Assembly (NCBI GenBank): GCA_030587435.1 | Contig: JAUQZC010000017.1 | Location: forward strand, 1 to 38,402 | Direction of reading: 5' to 3' | From: Candidatus Baldrarchaeota archaeon | GTDB lineage: Archaea > Asgardarchaeota > Baldrarchaeia > Baldrarchaeales > DXJG01 | DNA length: 38,402 bases | In this document: in pieces, positions 24,828 to 33,105 of the stretch | How positions within the stretch are numbered: position 1 is the first letter of the stretch | Layout: the number at the start of each line of letters is the position of its first letter | The notes under the pieces: model-generated | Told to the model about the DNA's origin: nothing | The model's input: the letters and a program-made list of their open reading frames with translations, nothing else | The model's database searches: none | Program-made: the position numbers and the translations under genes

Positions 24828-25925
24828 ATGGTTTATGTAGCTGGTTTTGATATTGGTGGAGCGAACACTAAAGTATCATTGGTAAAAGTTGAAAATGGAA
24901 TTCTTAGGGAAATACAAACAGCAAAAAAATATTTTCCGATATGGAAAGCTGGAAAGGATAAATTAGTGAACATATTACGGGAAATTACGGATGAAGTTAT
25001 GCATGGTGTAAAGCTTGAAGCAGTTGGTGTAACTATTACCGCAGAGCTTTCTGATGCTTATTGGTGTAAGAGAGAAGGAATAAATCACGTTTTAGACTGT
25101 GTTGAAAAGATCTTCAAAAATTTACCGATATACGTTTTGAACTGCGATGGTGGACTGTTAACTGTTGAGGAAGCTAGGAAAGAGTTTTTGAAGGTTGCTG
25201 CAGCTAATTGGGCAGCTACAGCTTGGATGATTTCACGAATCATGAAAAATTGTATAGTTATTGATGTGGGCAGCACAACAACAAGTATAATACCAATATT
25301 GGAAGGAAAATGTGCTGCTTCTGGGAAAACTGACTTGGAGAAGCTTATGTGCGGTGAACTTGTCTATACTGGAAGTTTAAGAACCAATGTAGCTGCAATA
25401 GTCGATAAGATACCTATTAGGGGGAACTACGCGAGAGTTTCTTCGGAGCTTTTTGCTCTTTCTGGAGATGTCCACCTAATATTAGGCAATATACGTGAAG
25501 AGGACTATACGACCGAGACTGCTGATGGAAGAGGTAAAACCAGATTGGAAGCGATGGCAAGATTGGCTAGGGTTGTATGTGCCGATATAGAGATGTTAGG
25601 TGAAGAGGAGATTGAAGATATGGCAAGGTACATTTATGATAAGCAGATAGATCAAATAGCTGAAGGTTTAAGACAAGTATATAGCAGGTTAAAACCGGAG
25701 ATTCGTGAAGAAATACCAGTTGTCACTGTGGGGCTAGGTGGGGAATTTCTTGCGAAAAGGGCTGCTGAGAGAGTTGGTTTCAAAAAAATTATTAGTTTGG
25801 AAGATTTTCTTGGGGTTGATGCTTCAATAATAGCGCCTGCTGTCGGAGTTGCTTTGATGGTTGCCGATAAACTCGTAGGTCTAAAAGATATAAAAATATG
25901 GGAACTTAACACAAGTAAAGGGTGA
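24828..25925 (+). CDS. mfnF: MfnF-like methanofuran biosynthesis protein (H4MPT-linked C1 pathway family)
   Basis: This protein has an ASKHA/hydantoinase-like fold start (VAGFDIGGANTKVSLVKVENG) and a second nucleotide-type segment IVIDVGSTTTSIIPILEGK, and ends with VGLGGEFLAKRAAERVG. This pattern is that of the H4MPT-linked C1 transfer pathway family to which MfnF belongs. MfnF joins the furan-methyl unit to glutamyl-tyramine. The ATG at 24828 follows GGTGTGA with suitable spacing; an in-frame TTG at 24801 is less likely. It overlaps mfnE by four bases. Confidence 0.83.
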   Translation: MVYVAGFDIGGANTKVSLVKVENGILREIQTAKKYFPIWKAGKDKLVNILREITDEVMHGVKLEAVGVTITAELSDAYWCKREGINHVLDCVEKIFKNLPIYVLNCDGGLLTVEEARKEFLKVAAANWAATAWMISRIMKNCIVIDVGSTTTSIIPILEGKCAASGKTDLEKLMCGELVYTGSLRTNVAAIVDKIPIRGNYARVSSELFALSGDVHLILGNIREEDYTTETADGRGKTRLEAMARLARVVCADIEMLGEEEIEDMARYIYDKQIDQIAEGLRQVYSRLKPEIREEIPVVTVGLGGEFLAKRAAERVGFKKIISLEDFLGVDASIIAPAVGVALMVADKLVGLKDIKIWELNTSKG

Positions 25926-26596
25926 CGTTTTTGAAATTTGTTTTGAAAATTGGAGGATCTCTATTAAACTACAGAGAAGGCTTAAATGAATTATGTAATG
26001 TTCTAGGTAAGCTTGCTGCAAAATATAAAATGCTTATAGTGCCAGGTGGAGGAGATTTTGCCGATTTAGTGAGAAGTATCGATAAGATTTTTGGCTTATC
26101 TCCCTTAGCTTCACATAGAATGGCTATACTTGCAATGGATCAATATGGAATACTTCTAGCTGATATTACTCCAAACTCCACAATTATTCATACGCTTAAC
26201 GATGTTGAAAAGGTTTGGGAAACAGGAAAGTTACCAATTTTACTACCTTCACGTTTACTTTTTACTTCAGATGAACTTCCTTCTTCGTGGGATGTAACCT
26301 CGGACACAATTAGTGCATATATAGCAAAGCTGCTAAGGATCGAGAAATTGATTTTGGTAAAGGATGTTGATGGAATCTTTACAAGGGATCCTAAAAAATA
26401 TTCAGAAGCAATTTTATTAGAAGAAGTAACACCTGAAGAGCTCATAGATATGAGAACTTGCGTAGACGCTTTCCTACCTAAATTTCTGCTTTTAAGAAAG
26501 GGAATGTTTTGTTACGTTGTTAATGGACTGTATCCTGAAAGAGTTAAACAAATCTTGGAAGGAAAGAAGACGATAGCAACCATCATTAAAGCATGA
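25922..26596 (+). CDS. mfnE: MfnE-like furan-methanol phosphate kinase (amino acid kinase family)
   Basis: This 224-residue protein has the amino acid kinase fold: VLKIGGSLLNY near the start, IVPGGGDFADLVR, DVTSDTISAYIAKLL and LVKDVDGIFTRDP. Such short family members next to mfnF are MfnE, which phosphorylates 5-(aminomethyl)-3-furanmethanol phosphate to the diphosphate used by MfnF. The GTG start overlaps the mfnF stop (GTGA); a TTG nine bases on, spaced five bases from GGTGA, is an alternative start. No feedback or regulatory domain is present. Confidence 0.84.
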   Translation: MTFLKFVLKIGGSLLNYREGLNELCNVLGKLAAKYKMLIVPGGGDFADLVRSIDKIFGLSPLASHRMAILAMDQYGILLADITPNSTIIHTLNDVEKVWETGKLPILLPSRLLFTSDELPSSWDVTSDTISAYIAKLLRIEKLILVKDVDGIFTRDPKKYSEAILLEEVTPEELIDMRTCVDAFLPKFLLLRKGMFCYVVNGLYPERVKQILEGKKTIATIIKA

Positions 26597-26903
26597 AAGA
26601 GTTCATATTTAATAATACTTCTGATAAACAGGCCTAAAAGATTAGACAGGGAAATAAAAACATCCCCTTCACTAATACCGACCGCATTTAACTGTTGTTT
26701 CGATGATTTTAGTCGCTTCATTTGAAACAAAACACGAATAATTGAGAAATGAAATTAAAATTGATCATTATATCAACTCTCACTATTTAACGGAAGAAGA
26801 TTAAGTTCTATTTCGCGTTTTCATCTTTAAACATTTAAAAACACAACCATCTACATTAAATTTACGATAAAAAGAAGTAAAGATTATTTTTATTTATGAC
26901 ATG
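26597..26903. other. Intergenic region after mfnE
   Basis: About 300 bases without a supported gene. A TATA-like TTAAATAC at about 26905-26912 serves the following gene. Nothing else was recognised. Confidence 0.35.
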
Positions 26904-26942
26904 CTTAAATACTTTAATAACAATTTTTTCTTGGTGAAGTAC

Positions 26943-27551
26943 GTGACATCATCTTTGAAGGAAGAATTTCTAGAACTACTTGAAAAAGATAAGAAGTTCA
27001 GGTATGCTGTTGCAGGTTACTTAGGTTTATCTGAAATTCTAAAAAGGCTTGACGGAATGAAAGAAAGCATGGTCAGGTTAGGAGAAGAACAAAAAAGACT
27101 ACGAGAGGATTTTAACAAGATGCAAGAAAATTTCAATAAAATACGAGAAGATTTCAATAAGATGCTTGAAATAATGGATGAAAGATTTAGGAGATTTGAT
27201 AAGAGAATTGAGAAAATTGAGAGGGAAATTAAATACACTAGAAGCAGATTGGAAAGCAGGTTAGACAAAATTTCTTTAAGTGTTGAAGACGATGCACGTG
27301 TAATTATTGAGTATCACCTCAAGAAAAGAGGTATAGACATAAAGTTGGGTGAGTTGGTGCTTCCGGATATGCAAGTAAATATTTACGGTACATCAGATAA
27401 TATATGTGTGATCGGAGAAGTAGAGACTAGGGCAGGAGTTTCTCTCTTAAATGAATTAAAAAGGAAATATAAACAGCTTAGAGAGAAATATCCAGAGTAT
27501 CTTAGGAAAAAATGTAATTCTTGTAATTTATACATTATCGCCAACTTATGA
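26943..27551 (+). CDS. DUF3782-type coiled-coil/PD-(D/E)XK-like protein, frameshifted at the C-terminus
   Basis: The start EEFLELLEKDKKFRYAVAGYLGLSEIL and the long coiled coil (about residues 35-110, with repeated EDFNKM units) are typical of archaeal DUF3782 proteins, which end in a PD-(D/E)XK nuclease-like fold (GEVETRAG here fits the E-x-E/K strand region). The GTG at 26943 is favoured by GGTGA at 26933-26937. The frame ends at 27551 after CNLYIIANL, but the +1 frame from about 27541 to 27627 continues with YDLIEKAKKENIWLLRATTE, a family-like C-terminus. A single-base frameshift near 27540 has therefore cut off about 28 residues. Either the gene is newly inactivated or the reads carry an indel. 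Confidence 0.75.
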   Translation: MTSSLKEEFLELLEKDKKFRYAVAGYLGLSEILKRLDGMKESMVRLGEEQKRLREDFNKMQENFNKIREDFNKMLEIMDERFRRFDKRIEKIEREIKYTRSRLESRLDKISLSVEDDARVIIEYHLKKRGIDIKLGELVLPDMQVNIYGTSDNICVIGEVETRAGVSLLNELKRKYKQLREKYPEYLRKKCNSCNLYIIANL

Positions 27552-27627
27552 TTTAATTGAAAAAGCGAAAAAGGAAAATATCTGGCTGTTAAGGGCAACA
27601 ACGGAGTTCGCAAGATTGAATCTATAA

Positions 27628-27928
27628 ATCTGAGAAAACTTCTTTTGAAAGCGGTTAACATATATAGAATTGTTTAAAATCTTGTTTAAGTCATTAACAA
27701 GAGAATTGCCTTCAAACTTCTTAGATTTCCTCTTTGCGCATATCTCTGTTTTATTTTAAATCTCTAAAACTTGTGACTTTTATTAAACATAACTATTAAA
27801 ATTAGCAGCCTGTTCCTTCTAAGACCTTTTGACTACCCCGTCAATTATCTTAAAACTTTGGTAGATAAATGGTTAATTTCAAGTCTTCGCATAGCAAAGC
27901 TATTAAGGTAAATATCTATTATATTGCT
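27628..27928. other. Convergent intergenic region before mfnB
   Basis: About 300 bases between the frameshifted gene and the end of mfnB. No open frame, RNA gene or clear repeat was seen. Confidence 0.35.
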
Positions 27929-28645
27929 CTAGCGGGATATATTTTTAATTCGGTTTTTGAGTTCCAATATTCTTTCTCTGCTTACTCTTCCTTTGACGCG
28001 ATCACCTATGCATGCTGCAGTTCTAAAACCTATGACATCTGCTCCTAGTTCGTAAACTTTTTTAATGTCTTCTTTGCCTAGAGATCCAGCTATAGCTGCC
28101 ATAAATCCGTGGTCATGAACTTTATCTATAAATGATGAGAGTTGTTGGTCATTTAGGAAAGAGAAAATCTTTTTCCCATCTTTAATCTTGGTGTCTATCA
28201 TTGCTACATCTGCTTCTACTTGCCTGACGATTTCGGGTATTAGCATGGGGTTAAGACAATTCGCTCGTTGATAATCAGCATAACCGGCGATCACGACTTT
28301 GACATCAGGCATAATTTCTTTAACAGCTCTACATGCTTCTCTAGCGAGAATAAGAGCTGAATCGAAGTCTTTTGGACCATACATTCCTAGCTTTACATAG
28401 TCTACCTCGCAGACAGCAGCTCCAAGAGCTGCTAAGGAAACCGTGCCAGGAAGATTTGGAACGTCCCCTATGGCGGCGCTGACCTCAAATTCTCTAGGCA
28501 CAACCTCTCTTACCGATCTTATAATTCTTGGGAAATGTGCCCCGAGGGAGCCTTCAGCCGGATTCTTGACATCGATGATGTCAGCTTCGCCGAAAACTGC
28601 TTCTATAGCTTCATCTTTATTTGTGACACTGACTAAGAGTTTCAT
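27929..28645 (-). CDS. mfnB: MfnB, (5-formylfuran-3-yl)methyl phosphate synthase
   Basis: MfnB condenses two triose phosphates into the furan precursor of methanofuran through a Schiff-base lysine. This 238-residue barrel has the family start MKLLVSVTNKDEAIEA, the lysine-bearing ADIIDVKNPAEGSLGA, VDYVKLGMYG, AMIDTKIKDGKKIF and the C-terminal GADVIGFRTAAC phosphate region. The length fits the family. It is divergent from the membrane protein gene at 28768, and separated from mfnD/F/E by the nuclease-like gene, so the pathway genes are clustered but not in one operon. Confidence 0.93.
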   Translation of the reverse strand: MKLLVSVTNKDEAIEAVFGEADIIDVKNPAEGSLGAHFPRIIRSVREVVPREFEVSAAIGDVPNLPGTVSLAALGAAVCEVDYVKLGMYGPKDFDSALILAREACRAVKEIMPDVKVVIAGYADYQRANCLNPMLIPEIVRQVEADVAMIDTKIKDGKKIFSFLNDQQLSSFIDKVHDHGFMAAIAGSLGKEDIKKVYELGADVIGFRTAACIGDRVKGRVSRERILELKNRIKNISR

Positions 28646-28701
28646 GGCTTATAACCTCTAAAACTTCAGACTCTTCTTCATCAAGATTTCATTTGAGATG
28701 C

Positions 28702-28709
28702 TTTAAATA
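28702..28709 (+). promoter_or_regulatory. TATA box for the membrane protein gene
   Basis: TTTAAATA, 59 bases before the ATG at 28768, in the divergent mfnB/membrane-protein promoter. Confidence 0.5.
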
Positions 28710-28767
28710 CTTTTTCCATAATAATATTTATGTCTCCGGCATAAAATTTACGTGGAAGGATGCTAAG

Positions 28768-30186
28768 ATGAGTAGTCAAGAATATTCTTCGAATATGGAG
28801 AAAGAGTTGTCAAGTTGGCCTGTTATATCGCTTATTCTTGCAATGATTATTTTGTATGGTGTTGGACTCTATGCAATTGTTAGCGTATTGTTGCAAAACC
28901 CTCTAGCAGTTGCTATTGTGTTACAGTTTTTAGGTGCGATGTGGACTACTATTGTGTCGTATTCAAAACTAATAGCTACACCTATACTTTCGTTGATTTT
29001 GATTACGATTGGTTTAATGATTTTCATACTTAAACTAATAGCGAAAATTGGAAAAGAAGTTACGACGGTTCTCTTCTATTCGGGACCAGTGATTCTTCTC
29101 TTTATAGGAGCTTTATCTTTTCTTATTGGAGTTTTCATACTTGCAATTGTTTTCGTAGCTCTTGGAGCTTTGTTCCTATTTCTAGTTTTTCGTTGGAAGG
29201 ATAGAATTCGTCTTGCTGGTAGCTTGATAGAACTTTCAGCGAAAGCTGTTAGTGATGAACCAGAAATTATAGGCGTGTCAATGATTTTTTCGATATTTGC
29301 TTTTATATCGGCAATAATTGGTATTGCAGGAACTATATGGATATATTATGTTTCCTCTTCTTACTTTGATTCTGAAACCATCGGAGGCATTCTAGCTTTT
29401 CTTTACGATTTGGTTTATGCTTGGGTTGTTTATGCTGCGATGTATTTTTCAAATGGAATAATTGTAGCAATCGTTGACGATTGGTATAGAAGCCCATCTA
29501 AGGATCAAGCATGGCTTGCGAAGGGAACAAAACGTGTGTTAAAATCTGTGAACCCAATAATTAAGCTCGGCTTTGTAATGGCGCTTCTAGACACCGTGGC
29601 AAGGTATGCGAGAAACATTAGAATGGAGCAAGCTAAGAAAAATCCTGTGCTGATTGTTGCTTTAATTTTCTTTAAAATAGCTTCCGCATTAGCATATGGG
29701 CTCGCTCAGTTTGTAACCTTCTTCGCTTTACCAGCAATGATTATAGAAGGTAAAGGATTCAAAGACTCCATTAAAAGGTCTTGGGATCTAATAAAGAAAC
29801 ATTTCATCGACGTAATTATATATGCAAGCGGTGTAGGCGTCGTTTACATGTTCTTCATATTCATAATGATACTACTATACGGCGTTTCTGGATATCTGGT
29901 CGGAATGTTCATATTGGTTCCAATACTTGGGATCTCAGAGGATCTAATGGTTGTAGCAGGTATATTGACCGCCATTGGCTTCTTGGTATTCGGGTTTATA
30001 CCAGCTTACGTAATGGTTCGCCCATTACAAGTAGCATATAAAACATTACTCTACGAATATGCTCTTGACAGAGAACATGGATTTGCACTCCCATCACGTA
30101 TACCTGAAGAAATTAAAGAAGAATTTGAAGCAATAATAGCAAAACCACCATTAGTAAAAACAATGTTCAGACAAAACAATCCTTAA
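28768..30186 (+). CDS. Polytopic membrane protein of unknown function
   Basis: This roughly 470-residue protein has about nine to ten transmembrane segments in two halves, split by a long amphipathic stretch (about residues 140-175). The second half has ALPAMIIEGKGFKDSIKRSWDLIKKHFIDVI, a pattern seen in DUF6159-like and glycerophosphoryl-type membrane proteins, and ends in a cytoplasmic tail. No transport or catalytic motif is recognised. ATG at 28768 follows a GGAAGG box by about seven bases and is preferred to the in-frame ATG at 28693, which precedes the TATA box. It is a single gene, convergent with the HEPN gene. Confidence 0.78.
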   Translation: MSSQEYSSNMEKELSSWPVISLILAMIILYGVGLYAIVSVLLQNPLAVAIVLQFLGAMWTTIVSYSKLIATPILSLILITIGLMIFILKLIAKIGKEVTTVLFYSGPVILLFIGALSFLIGVFILAIVFVALGALFLFLVFRWKDRIRLAGSLIELSAKAVSDEPEIIGVSMIFSIFAFISAIIGIAGTIWIYYVSSSYFDSETIGGILAFLYDLVYAWVVYAAMYFSNGIIVAIVDDWYRSPSKDQAWLAKGTKRVLKSVNPIIKLGFVMALLDTVARYARNIRMEQAKKNPVLIVALIFFKIASALAYGLAQFVTFFALPAMIIEGKGFKDSIKRSWDLIKKHFIDVIIYASGVGVVYMFFIFIMILLYGVSGYLVGMFILVPILGISEDLMVVAGILTAIGFLVFGFIPAYVMVRPLQVAYKTLLYEYALDREHGFALPSRIPEEIKEEFEAIIAKPPLVKTMFRQNNP

Positions 30187-30295
30187 TACCCGGTGGAACC
30201 TCCAAAAATCAAATAACCTATTTACAATAAATTCATATTGACTGAAAATTCTAAAAGAACCAGAAGCTTTCACAGAACAGGAAATGTATTTTTCT

Positions 30296-30631
30296 TTATC
30301 TTTTTAGCTGTTTTAAAAGTTCTTGTTTACCCTTTTCGTAAACCTCTACACACTCAGCTATTTCTTCTTTGTTAACAGATTCTTCCATGTAGTCAGCCTT
30401 TTTTCGTAATTCATATAGGAAACGCAGACTTTTAGCTGCGTTTTTTAATCCTAATGTTTCTATAGAATTAGCTAGCTTATCGTCCCTTCTGGGAATTGAC
30501 CATTGAAGTTTTCGTAATAATGTTTCAGCTAGAAATCTAAGCGCAAAATAAAATGCACTTGCTGCTTTATTATAGCATTTAATTTCGATATCTCTTTTTG
30601 CTTCATTTTCTAATATTTTATGTTTTTCCAT
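30296..30631 (-). CDS. HEPN-domain protein
   Basis: The ATG at 30631 gives a helical protein of about 111 residues: NEAKRDIEIKCYNKAASAFYFALRFLAETLLRK, then SLRFLYELRKKADYMEESV. The KCYNKAASAFYFALR helix and LRKKADY motif are those of archaeal HEPN proteins; the strict R-x(4-6)-H RNase motif is not complete, since no His follows the Arg. HEPN proteins pair with minimal nucleotidyltransferases as toxin and antitoxin. Here the start lies inside the end of such a partner (22-base overlap), giving an operon. Toxicity is doubtful without the His. Confidence 0.75.
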   Translation of the reverse strand: MEKHKILENEAKRDIEIKCYNKAASAFYFALRFLAETLLRKLQWSIPRRDDKLANSIETLGLKNAAKSLRFLYELRKKADYMEESVNKEEIAECVEVYEKGKQELLKQLKR

Positions 30632-31248
30632 CCAAAGACCTCTATGAACAGTTTTGCTTCGTTGTTTTCTTTTGTTATTAGCGGGCTTATTCCTATTTTC
30701 CAAGAAAATTCTTTTTCAACCTCTCCTTCAATCTCGATCACATCTTTTCTGACCTCGAAGTCCTCTGCGTCAACCACAACTAAAACATTGCTATCATAGA
30801 CCAAAAGATCCTCGCTTGGAGAAGCAATCACATACCTCAATTTCTCACCAAGCCTATCACGCAATTTTTTTGAAAATTTAACTACTGCTTTCATCCAGGC
30901 CTCGTTTGAAGGAAACTTCTCGTAAAAGGAATTAATGAAATTTTTAATTAATGCTTCGTTGTTTTCTTTTGTTATTAGCGGGCTTATTCCTATTTTCCAA
31001 GAAAATTCTTTTTCAACTTCACTTTCAACCTCAACTACGTCCTTTCTAACTTCGAAGTCCTCAACGTTAACCACAACTAAAACATTGCTATCATAGACCA
31101 AAAGATCCTCGCTTGGAGAAGCAATCACATACCTCAATTTCTCACCAAGCCTATCACGCAATCTCATTGCAAACAGGCTTACTGCCATATCCCATGGTTC
31201 AGATGGCCTTATTATTAATGGAAAAAGTTTTTTTAATGCTCTTAACAA
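30610..31248 (-). CDS. Duplicated, degenerate nucleotidyltransferase-like (MNT) protein, HEPN partner
   Basis: Two tandem copies of a unit of 99 residues make up this 212-residue protein. Each has KLRDRLGEKLRYVIASPSEDLLVYDSNVLVVV in its core (segments LRDRLGEKLRYVIASPSED and DSNVLVVV), equivalent to the GSxxx-DxD region of minimal nucleotidyltransferases. The Gly of GS is Ala and the second Asp of DxD is Asn in both copies, so catalysis is unlikely. Each unit ends in EKEFSWKIGISPLITKENNEA. A single MNT protein has about 100-140 residues, so the gene has doubled by an in-frame duplication. The TTG start at 31248 lacks a strong ribosome site. It is followed, with overlap, by the HEPN gene. Confidence 0.75.
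   Translation of the reverse strand: MLRALKKLFPLIIRPSEPWDMAVSLFAMRLRDRLGEKLRYVIASPSEDLLVYDSNVLVVVNVEDFEVRKDVVEVESEVEKEFSWKIGISPLITKENNEALIKNFINSFYEKFPSNEAWMKAVVKFSKKLRDRLGEKLRYVIASPSEDLLVYDSNVLVVVDAEDFEVRKDVIEIEGEVEKEFSWKIGISPLITKENNEAKLFIEVFGWKNIKY
30656..30865 (-). repeat. Internal duplication, unit A
   Basis: This 210-base stretch matches 30953-31162 at an offset of 297 bases (99 codons). About the first 60 and last 90 bases are nearly identical, with scattered substitutions in the middle. Confidence 0.92.
30953..31162 (-). repeat. Internal duplication, unit B
   Basis: Partner of 30656-30865 within the nucleotidyltransferase-like gene, encoding its first domain. The in-frame spacing keeps both domains intact. 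Confidence 0.92.
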
Positions 31249-31914
31249 ATCTAAGACTTCCCCTATTACTTTTACTATATATGAGTTTGATAAAGTAGCT
31301 TGTAAATACTTATTGTTAAATTTACTAGGCTACCAAATTATTTAGACTTAACAGTATTTTAATGTTCTTACGAAACAAGACGCAAAAAACTTTGAAATAA
31401 TTATACAGTACTTGTTTTCTTGATAACAGTTTGCTCGAAAGATATGTCAATATTCTCATAAACGGTTTAACTATGTTGACTCTAACCTTGAGACACGCTT
31501 CCAACCATAGTGGTTAATTTTTGAAATCATAAAATTTACCCTTCTAGTTAACCTTTTTGTCAAAACATATATGGCGTAGAAATATACTAAATGCGGAAAG
31601 TTATAAGGCCTTCGCAAGTTGGCATGTTAAATTTGCAGTCTCTTGGATAAGGTTGCCCTCCATCGCACTTAAAGATTTCAAATAAGATTAATATTTGACA
31701 AGATCAGCTCCAATCTTCAATGCATGTTCCTTTATCTCACTGGTTAATTTTGTAGAATTGTAACCCAAACCTAAACGCCTCTTCTTTAAAGACCTAAATT
31801 CAATAGTTTACATTTTCTACGAATTTAAAACATTCCACTTATTATTTGGTACTACCAATATTAGGCTTAGTTTAAGGTATTTGCTGCTTGAATATCTTGA
31901 AAACATTTTTATGT
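31249..31914. other. Long intergenic region with a possible small gene relic
   Basis: About 665 bases without an intact gene. On the minus strand at 31688-31753 the frame reads TKLTSEIKEHALKIGADLV then a stop, which resembles the N-terminus of COG1600-type (epoxyqueuosine reductase-like) iron-sulfur proteins; no continuation was found. Near 31505-31517, AACCATAGTGGTT forms a small inverted repeat. The 5' end carries the promoter of the nucleotidyltransferase/HEPN pair. Confidence 0.35.
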
Positions 31915-31926
31915 AATGTATACATT
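31915..31926. promoter_or_regulatory. 12-bp palindrome before the antitoxin gene
   Basis: AATGTATACATT is a perfect palindrome 22 bases before the antitoxin start. Ribbon-helix-helix antitoxins usually bind such sites to repress their own operon. Confidence 0.5.
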
Positions 31927-31948
31927 TAATTGTTTACAGGTGGATTCT

Positions 31949-32254
31949 ATGTCCAAAATAGTTTCTGCACGTATATCTGAAGATTTAGAGAAAGAGTTGA
32001 AGCTAATCGAGAAAATTGAAAAAACTGATAGAGCGACCGTGATCAGAAAGTTGTTATCAATAGGTGTGAGTGAATGGAAAAAGAAATATGCCTTGGATTT
32101 ATATCGCGAGGGTAAAGTCTCGCTGTGGAAAGCAGCTAAAATAGCTGGTTTATCGCTGTGGGAAATGATCGATTTACTGGCTAAGGAAAAAGTGTTACTA
32201 AACTATACTATAGAGGATTTAAGGGAGGATATTGAGGCAGCATTGGAGGGCTAG
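31949..32254 (+). CDS. Ribbon-helix-helix/UPF0175-type antitoxin
   Basis: The N-terminus (MSKIVSARISEDLEKELKLIEKIE-, then ATVIRKLLSIG) is a ribbon-helix-helix DNA-binding unit. The rest (WKKKYALDLYREGKVSLWKAAKIAGLSLWEMIDLL) is the UPF0175 signature, found in antitoxins of PIN-type toxins. ATG 31949 is chosen because GGTGG lies six bases upstream. It ends three bases before the toxin gene. Autoregulation through the palindrome at 31915-31926 is likely from the family. Confidence 0.88.
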   Translation: MSKIVSARISEDLEKELKLIEKIEKTDRATVIRKLLSIGVSEWKKKYALDLYREGKVSLWKAAKIAGLSLWEMIDLLAKEKVLLNYTIEDLREDIEAALEG

Positions 32255-32257
32255 TAT

Positions 32258-32767
32258 TTGATCATTAACTCTACACCACTAATATATTTGGCAAAAATAA
32301 ACCGATTAGATTTGCTAAATAAACTTTGGAATAACATACAAGCACCAGAAGAAGTTAGAAAGGAATGTGTAGAAGTAGGGAAGGATAAAGGTTATACTGA
32401 TGCACACAGCTTAGAAAAATTTTTTGACAAATATGTAAAAGTGCATAAACTGTCCGAAGAGGAAAATGTAAAGTTGCTAAGGATTGCTGAAGAATTTAAT
32501 ATCGACTTAGGTGAGGCTGCTGTAATCGTTTTAGCTAAGAAGAAAGAAGAGAATGAAATTTTAATGGATGATTCAAGAGCTAGGAGAACAGCAAAAATAA
32601 TGGGATTAAAACCAAGAGGAACACTATACATAATATTAAGGGCAGTAAAACGAAGCATAATTTCAAAACAGGAAGCAAGAGAACTGCTGGAAGAATTAAT
32701 AAGCAAAAATTTTTACATATCCATCAAAGTTTATGTTAATTTTCTAGAGCAGTTAGAAAAAATATAA
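32258..32767 (+). CDS. DUF3368-type PIN-domain toxin (VapC-like)
   Basis: This 169-residue protein has the PIN fold of DUF3368: INSTPLIYLAKINRLDLLNKLW at the start, then LGEAAVIVLAKKKEENEILMDDSRARRTAKIMGL carrying the acidic metal-site residues E and D-D. The first acidic position is Asn, as in many members. The family members are RNases held inactive by a cognate antitoxin. It starts at TTG, four bases after the antitoxin stop, which makes the pair one transcript. Confidence 0.87.
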   Translation: MIINSTPLIYLAKINRLDLLNKLWNNIQAPEEVRKECVEVGKDKGYTDAHSLEKFFDKYVKVHKLSEEENVKLLRIAEEFNIDLGEAAVIVLAKKKEENEILMDDSRARRTAKIMGLKPRGTLYIILRAVKRSIISKQEARELLEELISKNFYISIKVYVNFLEQLEKI

Positions 32768-32777
32768 CTGTATTTAA

Positions 32778-33065
32778 AATTTATCCCTGGGTCTATATGA
32801 CCAAGATGTTTTGAGAAGTGTGGGTCGTATTGGCATGTTCGTAGATGAAAAATATCGTGGATTAGGCGTAGGATCGCTTTTAATGGAAAACGCATTACTA
32901 CTTGGGAAACGGTTGCACTTAAGAATATTTTATCTATCTGTATTTGACACGAATATTGCAGGAATCAAATTATACAAGAAGTTTGGTTTCATCGAACATG
33001 GTAAGTTCCCGGGATGGTTGCAAAACGGCTATATAAATGAAATATTTATGTCTAGAAAACTATAA
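32778..33065 (+). pseudogene. N-terminally truncated GNAT acetyltransferase fragment
   Basis: The open frame from 32778 (TTG codon at 32811) gives the second half of a GNAT protein: GRIGMFVDEKYRGLGVGSLLMENALLLGK has the acetyl-CoA loop R-G-x-G-x-G, followed by LSVFDTNIAGIKLYKKFGFIEHGKFPGW. The first half of the fold, normally about 70 residues, is absent and a stop at 32775 closes the frame. It follows the toxin gene by a few bases. It is probably a remnant cut by insertion of the toxin-antitoxin pair. Confidence 0.75.
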
Positions 33066-33105
33066 TCCTTCACATTTTAACTTCATTAAAAGCGAGTTTA
33101 ACCGG

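Noticed and set aside
32258..32300. Asn in place of the first PIN-domain Asp as a sign of an inactive toxin
   Set aside because: Asn at this position is common in the DUF3368 family, and the other acidic residues are present, so it is not evidence of decay.
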